From: PALSA-350 sp963830325 | GTDB lineage: Bacteria > Acidobacteriota > Terriglobia > Terriglobales > Acidobacteriaceae | Direction: 5' to 3' | Length of the DNA: 64,000 nucleotides | NCBI GenBank assembly: GCA_963830325.1 | Contig: CAWHMV010000008.1 | Location: 558,001 to 622,000, forward strand | Shown here: one piece after another, positions 35,220 through 44,038 of the stretch | Position numbering within the stretch: position 1 is the stretch's first letter | Layout: each line of letters opens with the position of its first letter | The notes under the pieces: generated by a model | Told to the model about the DNA's origin: nothing | The model's input: the letters and a program-made list of their open reading frames with translations, nothing else | Databases searched by the model: none | Translations under genes and position numbers: made by a program

Positions 35220-36581
35220 CTAAGCCGTTTCCCAAACCAGCTTTGCATTCGTTAATTCCCGAGCGCCCAGCGCACCCAATTCCCGCCCAACACCCGAACC
35301 TTTCACCCCGCCAAACGGCGCGCGTGGATCCGACCGGACAAAGTCGTTGATAAAAACCGCACCCGCCTCGATCCGCGCGGCGACAGCATTGGCGCGTTCG
35401 GCACTCTTACTCCACACGGCGGCGCCCAGGCCAAACTCCGTATCGTTGGCCAGCCGTATCGCCTCTTCCTCAGTCTTGAAAGAGAACATCAACGCCACTG
35501 GACCAAAGAACTCCTCCCGCGCGACCGGCGCGTCGTGAGGAACATCGACCAACACTGTAGGAGCATAAAAGTAACCCGGTCCCTCGAGCGACTTACCACC
35601 CGTGAGCACACGTCCACCTGCCGCAATCGCCTCCGACACCTGGCGTTCTGTGGTAGCCCGCAAGTCCTCACGGGCCTGCGGACCCAGTCTCGTGCTGGCC
35701 AGGAGCGGATCTCCGACCTTCAATGAGGACGCCTGTTCCACAAATGCCTTGATGAAAGCATCGGCGACCGGGTCCGCAATCAGAAACCGTTTCGCCGCGA
35801 TGCAACTCTGTGCGTTGTTGGAGTAGCGCGAAGTCACACCCAACTGCACCGCTTTCGCGATATCCGCATCTTCCAGCACGACAAACGGGTCGGACCCGCC
35901 GAGTTCCAGCACCACCTTCTTGCCCTGCAACCCCGCCTGCTGCGCCACCGCGCGGCCGGACGCAACACTACCCGTAACCGTCACTGCGCGGATCCGGCCA
36001 TCTTTGATCATGGCCGGCACCGCGTCGCGCTGAACCGAAACATTCACGTAGAGCCCTTCAGGACCACCCGCATCGCGCACCAGCGCTTCCAACGCCAGCG
36101 CACAGCCCTGCACCGTTTCCGCATGCTTCACCACTACCGTATTCCCCACCAGAGCGGCGGGAATGAAGAAGCGAAGCACCTGCCAGAACGGAAGATTCCA
36201 CGGCATGATAGCCAGAATCGGACCAAGGGATTCGTATACCACGCGGCCTGGCGTTCCGGGAATGGCCTCAGGCTTGATATACGCTGCGCCCTCCCCAGCG
36301 AAATGCCGCGCGCCAAACGCAGCCTTCTTCACTTCACCCAGCGCCTCGCCGATCGGCTTACCCATCTCCAGCGTGATCAGCCGCGCGTAATCGTCTGCGC
36401 GCTTTTCCAAAAGCTCCGCCAGGCGAATCAAAAACGCCGTCCGCTCAGAAAGCGGAGTACGCGACCACTTCTTCCAGCCATCCCAGGCGCTTTGCAAGCG
36501 AACTTCTACCTCCTGGGCGCTATGCTCGGGGTAAATATTCAGCAGCTTACCGGTAGTAGGGTTTGTCGACTCGAATGCCAT
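35220..36581 (-). CDS. NAD(P)-dependent aldehyde dehydrogenase (succinate-semialdehyde dehydrogenase-like)
   Basis: A 453-aa cytoplasmic aldehyde dehydrogenase of the GabD/SSADH-like group, oxidising an aldehyde to the acid. Visible sites are PWNLPFWQ (cofactor-pocket strand), VTGSVASGRAV, the catalytic Glu in VLELGGSDPFVV and the nucleophile Cys in NNAQSCIAAKRF (about residue 259), ending with PFGGVKGSGVGRELG. It begins 4 nt after the Gfo/Idh gene, so the two form an operon. Aldehydes from the nearby amine-oxidising enzymes could be substrates, but that is only an inference. Confidence 0.9.
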   Translation of the reverse strand: MAFESTNPTTGKLLNIYPEHSAQEVEVRLQSAWDGWKKWSRTPLSERTAFLIRLAELLEKRADDYARLITLEMGKPIGEALGEVKKAAFGARHFAGEGAAYIKPEAIPGTPGRVVYESLGPILAIMPWNLPFWQVLRFFIPAALVGNTVVVKHAETVQGCALALEALVRDAGGPEGLYVNVSVQRDAVPAMIKDGRIRAVTVTGSVASGRAVAQQAGLQGKKVVLELGGSDPFVVLEDADIAKAVQLGVTSRYSNNAQSCIAAKRFLIADPVADAFIKAFVEQASSLKVGDPLLASTRLGPQAREDLRATTERQVSEAIAAGGRVLTGGKSLEGPGYFYAPTVLVDVPHDAPVAREEFFGPVALMFSFKTEEEAIRLANDTEFGLGAAVWSKSAERANAVAARIEAGAVFINDFVRSDPRAPFGGVKGSGVGRELGALGARELTNAKLVWETA

Positions 36582-36585
36582 AACC

Positions 36586-37743
36586 TTATCCCTTCAAAGA
36601 CAACTGAGGCACATCCATCCAACGACGCTCCGCCCAGCTCTTCATTCCCAACTCTGCCAACTGCACGCCCTTCGCTCCTTCAAGCAAGTCGAAGCGCCAC
36701 GGCTTGTTCTCCACCACGTGACGGATAAAGTCCTCCCACTGCAGTTTAAAGCCGTTCTCATAGGTCTGCGTGTCGGGCACCTCTTCCCATTGGTCGGCGA
36801 ACACCATGGTCTGGGGAAGGTCAGGGTTCCACACCGGCCGCGGAGTGTTCACGCGATGCTGCGTGTAGCAACGGGTCAAACCGGCGACAGCCGAACCATG
36901 GGTTCCATCCACCTGGAAGGTCACCAGGTCATCACGCCTCACCCGCACTGCCCAGGACGAATTGATATGCGCGATCACGCCGCCTTCCAGCTGAAAGGTG
37001 GCGTAGACTGCATCATCCGCATCGGCTTTGTAGGACGCCCCACTCTCATCGACACGCTCGGTGATATGGGTGGCGCCGATGCAGCTGACCGCCTTGACCG
37101 CACCAAACAAGTTGTCCAGCACGTAGCGCCAATGGGGCAGCATGTCCAGAATGATGCCTCCCCCATCGGCCTTGCGGTAATTCCATGACGGCCGCTGCGT
37201 TGGCTGCAGATCGCCCTCGAACACCCAGTAGCCGAACTCCCCCCGCACCGCGAGCATCCGCCCGAAAAAGCCGGCATCCTTCAGCATGCGCAGCTTGCGC
37301 AGCCCGGGCAGATAAAGCTTGTCTTGGACCACGCCACTTTTCACCCCGCGCGCGTCAGCCAGGCGCGCCAGGGAGAGCGACTCCTCCAGCGTTTCCGATA
37401 GCGGCTTCTCGCAGTAAACGTGTTTCCCGGCTTCGATGGCGCGTTTTAGCAGAGGCACACGCATTTGGGTCGAGCCTGCGTCGAAGAAGATCGTGTCTTC
37501 GGGATTGGCGAGCGCAGACTCCACATCTTTCGCGACCCGCTGGATGCCATGGCGCGCCGCAAGGGAAGACACCTTTTCCAGGTTGCGTCCCACGAGGATG
37601 GGGTCCGGCATCGCCCGGTCGCCGTTGGAGAGCGTGACCCCACCCTGCTCCCGGATAGCCAGAATCGAACGGACCAGGTGCTGGTTGTAACCCATTCTGC
37701 CCGTGATGCCATGCATGATGATGCCAATGCGACGACTAGACAC
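36586..37743 (-). CDS. Gfo/Idh/MocA family oxidoreductase
   Basis: A 385-aa cytoplasmic NAD(P)-dependent oxidoreductase. The Rossmann start RIGIIMHGITGRMGYNQHLV is followed by HVYCEKPLSETLEE (the EKP motif with the catalytic Lys), a GVVQDKLYLPG segment, GGIILDMLPHWRYVLD (substrate-side Asp/His) and a beta-sheet C-terminal domain. It starts at GTG 37743 with a weak ribosome-binding site. It is first in an operon with the aldehyde dehydrogenase and is divergent from the GH116 glycosidase. Family members oxidise sugars, inositols or their 3-keto forms; the substrate is unknown. Confidence 0.9.
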   Translation of the reverse strand: MSSRRIGIIMHGITGRMGYNQHLVRSILAIREQGGVTLSNGDRAMPDPILVGRNLEKVSSLAARHGIQRVAKDVESALANPEDTIFFDAGSTQMRVPLLKRAIEAGKHVYCEKPLSETLEESLSLARLADARGVKSGVVQDKLYLPGLRKLRMLKDAGFFGRMLAVRGEFGYWVFEGDLQPTQRPSWNYRKADGGGIILDMLPHWRYVLDNLFGAVKAVSCIGATHITERVDESGASYKADADDAVYATFQLEGGVIAHINSSWAVRVRRDDLVTFQVDGTHGSAVAGLTRCYTQHRVNTPRPVWNPDLPQTMVFADQWEEVPDTQTYENGFKLQWEDFIRHVVENKPWRFDLLEGAKGVQLAELGMKSWAERRWMDVPQLSLKG

Positions 37744-37856
37744 TGTTCATTCTGCCTTCTATAGTTTCTAATGTTTGTTTTATAAGTTGCGTTCTTGAGT
37801 GGACCATACGGGCGCTTTGACTGTCAAACAATCTTAGAGCATCACACGGGGGATTC

Positions 37857-40271
37857 TTGAAGAAGCAAGCATTACTGTTGGCCGTTGTGTGTTTCCTCTT
37901 GCTCTCGTGGGCATCGATGGCCCTGGCGGCAAGCGACATCCCGAAAGCCGCCTGGTCCCGGCCCATTGGACTCCCGCTCGAGAACCCAGGTGTGACCAAA
38001 GATCCGGGCATGATCGACGATGGCTATTGGCAAGGAGCGCCCGTCGGTGGGATGGGAGCAGGCACCTTCTCCCGCTCCTATCGCGGAGATTTCTCCCGCT
38101 GGCATATCAAAGCCGGCGTTCACAAATACGAAACCGTCTATGTGAACGAATTCGCCATGTTCCAGAAGTCCGAAGGAGATTCCACAGGAACAGCGCGGGT
38201 CCTGATGACCGATCATCCCCGGAACGGTGAGCTGGCGAGTTGGGCATGGGATTATCCCGTCGGCGCCGGGGAGTACTGGGCCCTGTATCCAAAGTCCTGG
38301 TACGACTACAAGTGGGACAAATTTCCCGCGCACGTGGTGCTGGAACAATATTCGCCCGTGCTCCCCGACAACTACCGTGAATCCAGCTACCCGGTCGCGG
38401 TTTACCGCTGGCATGCAGAGAATCCGACTGACCATCCCGTGACGGTATCGGTGCTGCTCTCCTGGGCCAATATGGGCGGCTGGTTCCGGACCTTTACGCA
38501 TGACTTCAACGGCACGCCCAACCAGGGCAACTTCAACCAGTTTGTCAGCGAACCTGCTGGATCCGCCGGGACCGTGAAAGGCATCGTCTTCGACCGCGGC
38601 CGGGATGGGGGATCGCTGAACGAATGGGATGGCCAGTTTGCCATCGCCGCGCTGGAGAGCCCAGGCGTGGAAGTGACCTACCAGACGACTTTTCTCGCCC
38701 AGGGCGACGGAAAGGCAGTGTGGGCACCGTTTGCAAGGGACGGACGGCTTTCGAACAACAGCACATCCTGGGTGAGCGACAGCGAAAAACTGGCCGGCGC
38801 CATCGCGCTGCGTTTCACCCTGCAGCCCGGGGAGAAGAAGATCATCCCCATGGTGATTTCGTGGGATCTTCCTGTCGTGCAATTCGGTCAGGGCCGTAAG
38901 TGGAATCGGCGCTATACGGACTTCTATGGCGCTACCGGCAACAACGCCTGGAAGATCGCCCGCGACGGGCTGCTGAACGCGGCGACGTGGAGCGATGCCA
39001 TCGACAAATGGCAGGCGCCCTACATCAACGATGACAGCAAGCCGCTCTGGTACCGAGGCATGCTCTTTAACGAGCTCTACGCCCTCGCGGATGGAGGCAC
39101 CTTCTGGGGCCGCCGGGTGGGCGGAGACAAGAAGCTTCCGGCATCGTTCGCGTTGCTGGAATGTTTCGACTACGCCTATTACGCAACCTTGGATGTGCGC
39201 TTTTACGCGTCCCTGCCCCTGCTGAAATTCTGGCCGGTCATCGACAAGCAAGTGCTGCGCGAATTTGCCGATATAGTTCCGCACGAGTGGCCGGAGAAGG
39301 GCCTGTGGGTTTGGAAAACCCAGCAGACCGGCGAGCCGGTTCTGCATAAGCGGAAGAAGAAAGGAGCCGTGCCCCACGACCTCGGCGTGCCCGAGGGCGA
39401 TCCTTTTGTTGCCGTCAATCAGCCAGGCTGGCAGGACACCAACGACTGGAAAGACCTCAACTCCAAGTTCGTGCTCATGGTCTATCGCGACTACGTGCTC
39501 ACCGGGCGAAAAGACACAGCATTTCTGCGCGAGACCTGGCCGGCGGTCAAAGAAGCAATCGCTTACCTGCGCCAGTTTGATCACGGCGGTGGGGTGCCTG
39601 AAAACAGCGGCTATCCTGACCAAACCTACGACTCGTGGGTCGTACGTGGGGTCAGCGCCTACTCCGGCGGCTTATGGCTAGCAGCCCTGCGTGCGGGCGA
39701 GGAGACGGCGAGAACGTTGGGAGATGAGCCAACAGAGGAAACGTATCATCAACTGTTCCATAAGGCCCAGCAAACCTACATCAGCAAGCTCTGGAACGGC
39801 GACTACTTCCGCTACGACACAGAGAGCGAAAACCAGAATGCAATCCAGGCCGACCAGCTTGCCGGGCAGTGGTACGCCAACATGCTTGGTCTAGGAGACC
39901 TGGTACCGCACGAAATGCAGATCTCTGCGGCAAAGAAAATATTCGAAGTAAACGTCATGAAGTTTGCCGAAGGACAGATGGGCGCCGCTAACGGCATGAA
40001 CGCGGATGGTTCGCCTATCGACAATGTTCAGGCAAAAGAGGTATGGGCAGGTACTACGTTAGGTTTCGCCGCTCTGCTGGAGAGCGAAGGCATGAAGGAT
40101 GAAGCGTACAAATCCGCCTGGGGTCTCTATCACGTCATCTACGAAACCAAAGGCTACTGGTTCCGGACTCCCGAAGCCTGGGACGTCACAGGAAACTTTC
40201 GAGCCGGCATGTACATGCGCCCAGCAGGTATCTGGGCCATGGAAATGACCCGGCCACCACCTAAACCCTGA
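37857..40271 (+). CDS. Exported GH116 glycosidase (beta-glucosidase/glucosylceramidase-like)
   Basis: An 804-aa glycoside hydrolase of family 116, as in GBA2-type glucosylceramidases and archaeal beta-glucosidase/xylosidases. A signal peptide (residues about 1-25) precedes the GBA2 N-terminal beta-sandwich (PVGGMGAGTFSRSYRGDFSR) and the (alpha/alpha)6 barrel. Barrel motifs include NELYALADGGTFWGRR (carries the candidate nucleophile Glu) and YPDQTYDSWVVRGVSAYSGG (carries the candidate acid/base Asp). The start is TTG 37857, preceded by GGGGG at 4-5 nt. It probably hydrolyses beta-linked glucosides or xylosides in the periplasm. Its promoter is shared with the divergent Gfo/Idh operon. Confidence 0.9.
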   Translation: MKKQALLLAVVCFLLLSWASMALAASDIPKAAWSRPIGLPLENPGVTKDPGMIDDGYWQGAPVGGMGAGTFSRSYRGDFSRWHIKAGVHKYETVYVNEFAMFQKSEGDSTGTARVLMTDHPRNGELASWAWDYPVGAGEYWALYPKSWYDYKWDKFPAHVVLEQYSPVLPDNYRESSYPVAVYRWHAENPTDHPVTVSVLLSWANMGGWFRTFTHDFNGTPNQGNFNQFVSEPAGSAGTVKGIVFDRGRDGGSLNEWDGQFAIAALESPGVEVTYQTTFLAQGDGKAVWAPFARDGRLSNNSTSWVSDSEKLAGAIALRFTLQPGEKKIIPMVISWDLPVVQFGQGRKWNRRYTDFYGATGNNAWKIARDGLLNAATWSDAIDKWQAPYINDDSKPLWYRGMLFNELYALADGGTFWGRRVGGDKKLPASFALLECFDYAYYATLDVRFYASLPLLKFWPVIDKQVLREFADIVPHEWPEKGLWVWKTQQTGEPVLHKRKKKGAVPHDLGVPEGDPFVAVNQPGWQDTNDWKDLNSKFVLMVYRDYVLTGRKDTAFLRETWPAVKEAIAYLRQFDHGGGVPENSGYPDQTYDSWVVRGVSAYSGGLWLAALRAGEETARTLGDEPTEETYHQLFHKAQQTYISKLWNGDYFRYDTESENQNAIQADQLAGQWYANMLGLGDLVPHEMQISAAKKIFEVNVMKFAEGQMGAANGMNADGSPIDNVQAKEVWAGTTLGFAALLESEGMKDEAYKSAWGLYHVIYETKGYWFRTPEAWDVTGNFRAGMYMRPAGIWAMEMTRPPPKP

Positions 40272-40286
40272 GGGGGGTTCACTGCG

Positions 40287-41066
40287 TCAAACAACACCGA
40301 GAATCCAACCCTCAATCTCGGCAATCTTCCGTTCCTTCTCTTCCAAATAAGGATCAACAAACCCAGCAAGCGATCCATTCATATCCGCGCGGCGCAGCCA
40401 CGCAGCAATGGAATACGCGTCCTGCTGGTGCGTATTGCGGCCCTCCTGCGGGAATGACTTACTCCACGAAGCAGGATACACTTCGGCCACCGCAGATCGC
40501 CCCGCAGGAATCTGCCAGCCATCAAACGGCCAAAAATGCACACGGGTGTGCGATCGGATATAACGCAACCACGGCAGTCCGCTATGCGTAGACTTCGCAA
40601 CCGAGCCCTGCACGTTAAAGTGAAATACAGACTTAGCCGGGGCACGTACCTCTGCGATGCGTCGCCAGGTCGACCTGCCTGTCCGTGCGGCTCCATTGCC
40701 GTACACCCCCTCACGGACAGACTCTACATAAGTGTGCTCATTATCGGTAGGCCAATGCCGTTGGAAGTCGTCCAGGAAAGCACCCCAATTGAGGGGTAAG
40801 TTGTACTTCTCAAAATACCGAAGAGGAAAGGAGAAGCCGTGGTCGATACCAACCAGCGTCGGCCTACTCTCAGAAAGCAGCTCTACCAATCGCTCCGCGA
40901 TGCCACGACGAGTCCAATATTTTCTTGGCCCCACCGGTGGCGGAACCTCGACCGGCAGCGAGACTCGATCCGCAATGTACATCCGCAAACCCGGTAGGCT
41001 CGACCACGGCGTTTGAGCACCCGAGTAGTCAATCCCGATATAGCGATCGAATGCCATACAGATCAC
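40287..41066 (-). CDS. DUF429-like RNase H-fold protein
   Basis: A 259-aa uncharacterised protein. The early strand YIGIDYSGA, then VGIDHGFSFPL and the late helix THQQDAYSIAAWLRRAD place acidic residues as in RNase H-fold DUF429 proteins, whose activity is unknown. No signal or TM segment is present. The GTG at 41066 overlaps the upstream stop as GTGA; an ATG at 41057 giving MAFDRYIGIDYSG is equally plausible. It follows the flavoprotein gene and converges on the GH116 gene with 15 nt between stops. Function and link to the flavoprotein are unknown. Confidence 0.6.
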   Translation of the reverse strand: MICMAFDRYIGIDYSGAQTPWSSLPGLRMYIADRVSLPVEVPPPVGPRKYWTRRGIAERLVELLSESRPTLVGIDHGFSFPLRYFEKYNLPLNWGAFLDDFQRHWPTDNEHTYVESVREGVYGNGAARTGRSTWRRIAEVRAPAKSVFHFNVQGSVAKSTHSGLPWLRYIRSHTRVHFWPFDGWQIPAGRSAVAEVYPASWSKSFPQEGRNTHQQDAYSIAAWLRRADMNGSLAGFVDPYLEEKERKIAEIEGWILGVV

Positions 41067-42907
41067 GCCAGCAGCTGATTGACCGCCCGATCCGACTCGG
41101 CAATAGAAGCGCGATGGTCCATAATCCCCGAAAGATCTGAATTCGCAAACGCGATCTTCCCAAACGGAGCGCGCCGCATCACCTCGCGAGGAGCAACCTT
41201 GCCCTCAGTCCCAAAGAAGAACCCGGGCTGGCCGCAAAGATAGGCATGGCCCCAGCGATTGACGATAATGCCGGCAAGATCCCGCCGCGCGTCAAAGCCG
41301 CTGCGCGCAAACATCAGCGTCATCTGTTCGCGCACCATCCGTTCATATTCCGAGTACGGCGTGCTCAACAGGCGCATCCGTCCCCGCGTGCACTGCTGCG
41401 GCAACGGAACGCCCGGCTCCGTAAATGTAATTTTCAAACGGAACACCGTTGGATCGTCCGGACTGATGGTAGACGGTACCTCAGCAAACGTGGCCACTTT
41501 GCGAACCGCAAGCCAGCTGTACAGCCCCTCGAAACACTGGCATTCCGTAATACCCATCTTCGCCATAAACCGCCAGTTGCGCACCGCGACATTGATAACA
41601 GCGCAAGGCATGCGATAGAACTGCTGGTACGCAGCACGATAATTCTCCGGCAGGTCGGAAATAGTTCTTGCCGTGGTCCAACCGGCAGACATCACCACTG
41701 ATCGGGCGCGTACGGTGTGCAACCGGCCCTGCACCGCGTAACTCACGCGCACGCCGTCGCCCTCGTGCCGCACATCGGCCGCGGTTGCACCCAGCCGTAT
41801 CCTTACCGGCTGACCCTCACGATCAAGCTTGGTGAAATCCACCGGCCCGTTGCACATCCCGGCCAATGTGTTCGGGCCAGGCATCGCCTCCGGGATCATG
41901 GCTTTCACAATAAAGCGCGCGATGCCCGTGTTCCCGCCGGGGAAAATCTGTTCCCCCACCTCGTTCTTCCAGGGGAACAGCACCTCCGGAGCGTAATTCG
42001 CGTACGCGGAGTTCTCGTCCGCGGAAGAGCCCGCCCAATCCGCCGCAACCGGCATGTAAGTGCGGATAAATTCACGGGTCAGGCCGTCCCGCTGCATCAG
42101 GTGCTCTTCAAAACTGATGCGGTCAAGAGCCCGCGAAATCTCATCGCCGTCGACCTTGGGTAGAACAAACGCTGGATTGCCATCGCGCTCTTTCAGCAGT
42201 TGTTGCTTGATCGCCTCGGGTAAGGGGGCCCCCGCAAGCCGCTTTCCCCATGCATCGAACAACCAGAACCCCTCGGGATGGCCATGACGCGCGCCAAAAA
42301 ACATTCCCGAACTCTTGCTGCCCCTGGCATAGGGAAGTGTGTTGACATCCAGTTCTGGCTGGCCTCCGCCCCATTTCTGATACTCCAACGGCTTACCGTC
42401 AAAGCCGATGGACTCGTAAAATCTTTGCGTGAGCGAGGAGGGCAGGGAAGGAAAGTAAGTAGCCGAGCCCTGGCCGGCAATCAACCGGTGCCCATCCACC
42501 ATGAATTCATTGCGCCGCGCTTCCCCACCGAAGATCGCGTGGTCTTCCAGCACCAGGCATCGTTTCGCTCGTCCGGTCTTTTCCGAAAACAGATGAGCGG
42601 CGGCCAATCCGCTAATTCCTCCACCCACCACCACGCAGTCGAACGTTTCTCCGGTCGCTTCCGCACTCTTGAGCTGCCCGGTATAAAGCCCATCCCGGAT
42701 GCCGTGACCAGCGGTCATGACCGCATGGGTATTGCCGTTTGATGTGGCGTAGTCGCCCACACCGCCGTAGCCATCCCAATCCTCTTGCGCCATCATTGGC
42801 GCAGGGAATGGACGTCCATCGAGGAAATCGGCCCGGGCCATCTCGGCGTCCATGCCAAGCGCGCGGTCTGCTGGTGATCCCTGTGGTTTTTGCGGCGGAT
42901 CTCCCAC
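41063..42907 (-). CDS. Spermidine dehydrogenase-like FAD-dependent oxidoreductase
   Basis: A 614-aa flavoprotein. The FAD-binding Rossmann motif is DCVVVGGGISGLAAAHLFSE (near residue 90), followed by CLVLEDHAIFGGEARRNEF and GSATYFPSLPSS, all close to the SpdH family that oxidises polyamines. The C-terminal GHAYLCGQPGFFFG also fits. The GTG at 42907 has GAGGAG 7 nt upstream and is preferred to a GTG at 42922. Family members usually open with a twin-arginine signal. Here the corresponding segment reads EMARADFLDGRPFPAP, with no RR and no hydrophobic stretch, so export by Tat is doubtful. Substrate is unproven. Confidence 0.82.
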   Translation of the reverse strand: MGDPPQKPQGSPADRALGMDAEMARADFLDGRPFPAPMMAQEDWDGYGGVGDYATSNGNTHAVMTAGHGIRDGLYTGQLKSAEATGETFDCVVVGGGISGLAAAHLFSEKTGRAKRCLVLEDHAIFGGEARRNEFMVDGHRLIAGQGSATYFPSLPSSLTQRFYESIGFDGKPLEYQKWGGGQPELDVNTLPYARGSKSSGMFFGARHGHPEGFWLFDAWGKRLAGAPLPEAIKQQLLKERDGNPAFVLPKVDGDEISRALDRISFEEHLMQRDGLTREFIRTYMPVAADWAGSSADENSAYANYAPEVLFPWKNEVGEQIFPGGNTGIARFIVKAMIPEAMPGPNTLAGMCNGPVDFTKLDREGQPVRIRLGATAADVRHEGDGVRVSYAVQGRLHTVRARSVVMSAGWTTARTISDLPENYRAAYQQFYRMPCAVINVAVRNWRFMAKMGITECQCFEGLYSWLAVRKVATFAEVPSTISPDDPTVFRLKITFTEPGVPLPQQCTRGRMRLLSTPYSEYERMVREQMTLMFARSGFDARRDLAGIIVNRWGHAYLCGQPGFFFGTEGKVAPREVMRRAPFGKIAFANSDLSGIMDHRASIAESDRAVNQLLA

Positions 42908-43000
42908 TCGGTTTCTCCTCACGGGGTGTGGTGCTACACTTCGACCACTGTACTATAGAACGTTTCCTTACTAAGTGTTGCCACCGGCGAGGGATAAACG

Positions 43001-43777
43001 ATGAAACGCAGACGCTTCCTTCAATTAGCCGCAAGCACCGCTGCTGCCGCGGCGGCGCGCACCACAGCCTTCGCGTCCCCGAACCACGATCAGGAAGTCT
43101 TCCTCGCGATCCGTGATCAATCGCTCGGGTTCGGTGATGCAGTCCGCGTGCAAGCCGGCGAGCGTGTACGGTTTCACTTTGTTCATGCCGGGGTACTGGG
43201 AGACGTTCACCTCTATCTGCCGGGGCACTCCTTTCATGTAGTCGCGCTCGATGGAAACCAAGTGCCAACCCCCGCGGCGGTCGATGTGCTTTCGCTCGTC
43301 AGGGGCGAACGCATTGAAGCGATCGCAGAGATGAACAACCCAGGCAATTGGACGCTCGGCTCGCTGAACGACGCCGAGCGAGCGGGCGGGCTTGGTGTCC
43401 ACTTGACCTATGCAGCTCAAAACGGCCCCGCGCAATGGCATCCACCTGCAGCTGTCGACTGGTCCTACGCCCGATTCAGTGCGACCAACCGCTCGGTGCC
43501 GCCGGCCGATCAGACCATCGAAATGCTATTTGAGAAAAGTCGCTGGGTCATAGATGGCCAATCCCACACGGATATTGACCACTTGTCCTTTCAACCCGGT
43601 CGTCGATATCGGCTGCGTATGATGAATGCAACCGACCGAGCCCAACCAGTACACCTGCCCGGCTACAACCTTCAATTGACACGAGTCAATCAGATCCCAG
43701 TTTGCGGAATCATCAAAGACACAATCCGTCTCGAACGCTACAACGTAATCGAAGCCGATGTGCTCAGGCGTTCGTAG
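43001..43777 (+). CDS. Degenerate, truncated multicopper-oxidase-like protein
   Basis: A 258-aa protein with a Tat signal (KRRRFLQLAASTAAAAAART) and cupredoxin sequence corresponding to the second and third domains of multicopper oxidases: HLYLPGHSFHVVALDG, MNNPGNWTLGS, and a last domain with RYRLRMMNATD and RLERYNVIEADVL. The first domain with HWHG is absent. The HPLHLH block reads QPVHLPGYNLQL, and the protein ends at VLRRS, just before where the copper-binding HCH motif should be. No trinuclear copper site can form. It is either a pseudogene or a non-catalytic derivative. Family A repeat 3 begins 30 bp after its stop. Confidence 0.72.
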   Translation: MKRRRFLQLAASTAAAAAARTTAFASPNHDQEVFLAIRDQSLGFGDAVRVQAGERVRFHFVHAGVLGDVHLYLPGHSFHVVALDGNQVPTPAAVDVLSLVRGERIEAIAEMNNPGNWTLGSLNDAERAGGLGVHLTYAAQNGPAQWHPPAAVDWSYARFSATNRSVPPADQTIEMLFEKSRWVIDGQSHTDIDHLSFQPGRRYRLRMMNATDRAQPVHLPGYNLQLTRVNQIPVCGIIKDTIRLERYNVIEADVLRRS

Positions 43778-43806
43778 CATGTTGCCTCGATAGGTTGCCG
43801 AAAAAA

Positions 43807-43950
43807 GACCGCAGATCTCTCCACTACGCTACCCCGGATTCCCACTTTATTGGCAACAAATCCCGGGTGCCCCACATCTCGCGACAAACAAGCGAGATGT
43901 GGGGCACCCGGGATTTGTTGCAGGGGTAATTAGTGGAGAGATTTGCGGTC
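43807..43950. repeat. Family A repeat, copy 3, with an unrelated hairpin nested inside
   Basis: The outer arms (GACCGCAGATCTCTCCACTA at the left, its inverted near-copy ending at 43950) match the ends of family A. The family core is replaced by a different, perfect inverted repeat: 43853-43882 and 43892-43921 form a 30-bp stem containing CCCGGGTGCCCCACATCTCG, with a 9-nt loop. This looks like one palindromic element inserted into or substituted within another. It lies between the convergent cupredoxin and glycosidase-like genes and could terminate both. Confidence 0.9.
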
Positions 43951-44038
43951 CTTCTTCGGTTCTCACGCAGAGACTTTAGCCGGGTATAGCTAGTGCATTT
44001 ACGGGGTGACTTTTTCCCGCTGACCTTTCCGCAGCCTG

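Noticed and set aside
37872..39623. 583-aa antisense open frame
   Set aside because: It lies wholly opposite the GH116 gene, has no recognisable motif, and reflects high-GC codon use on the other strand.
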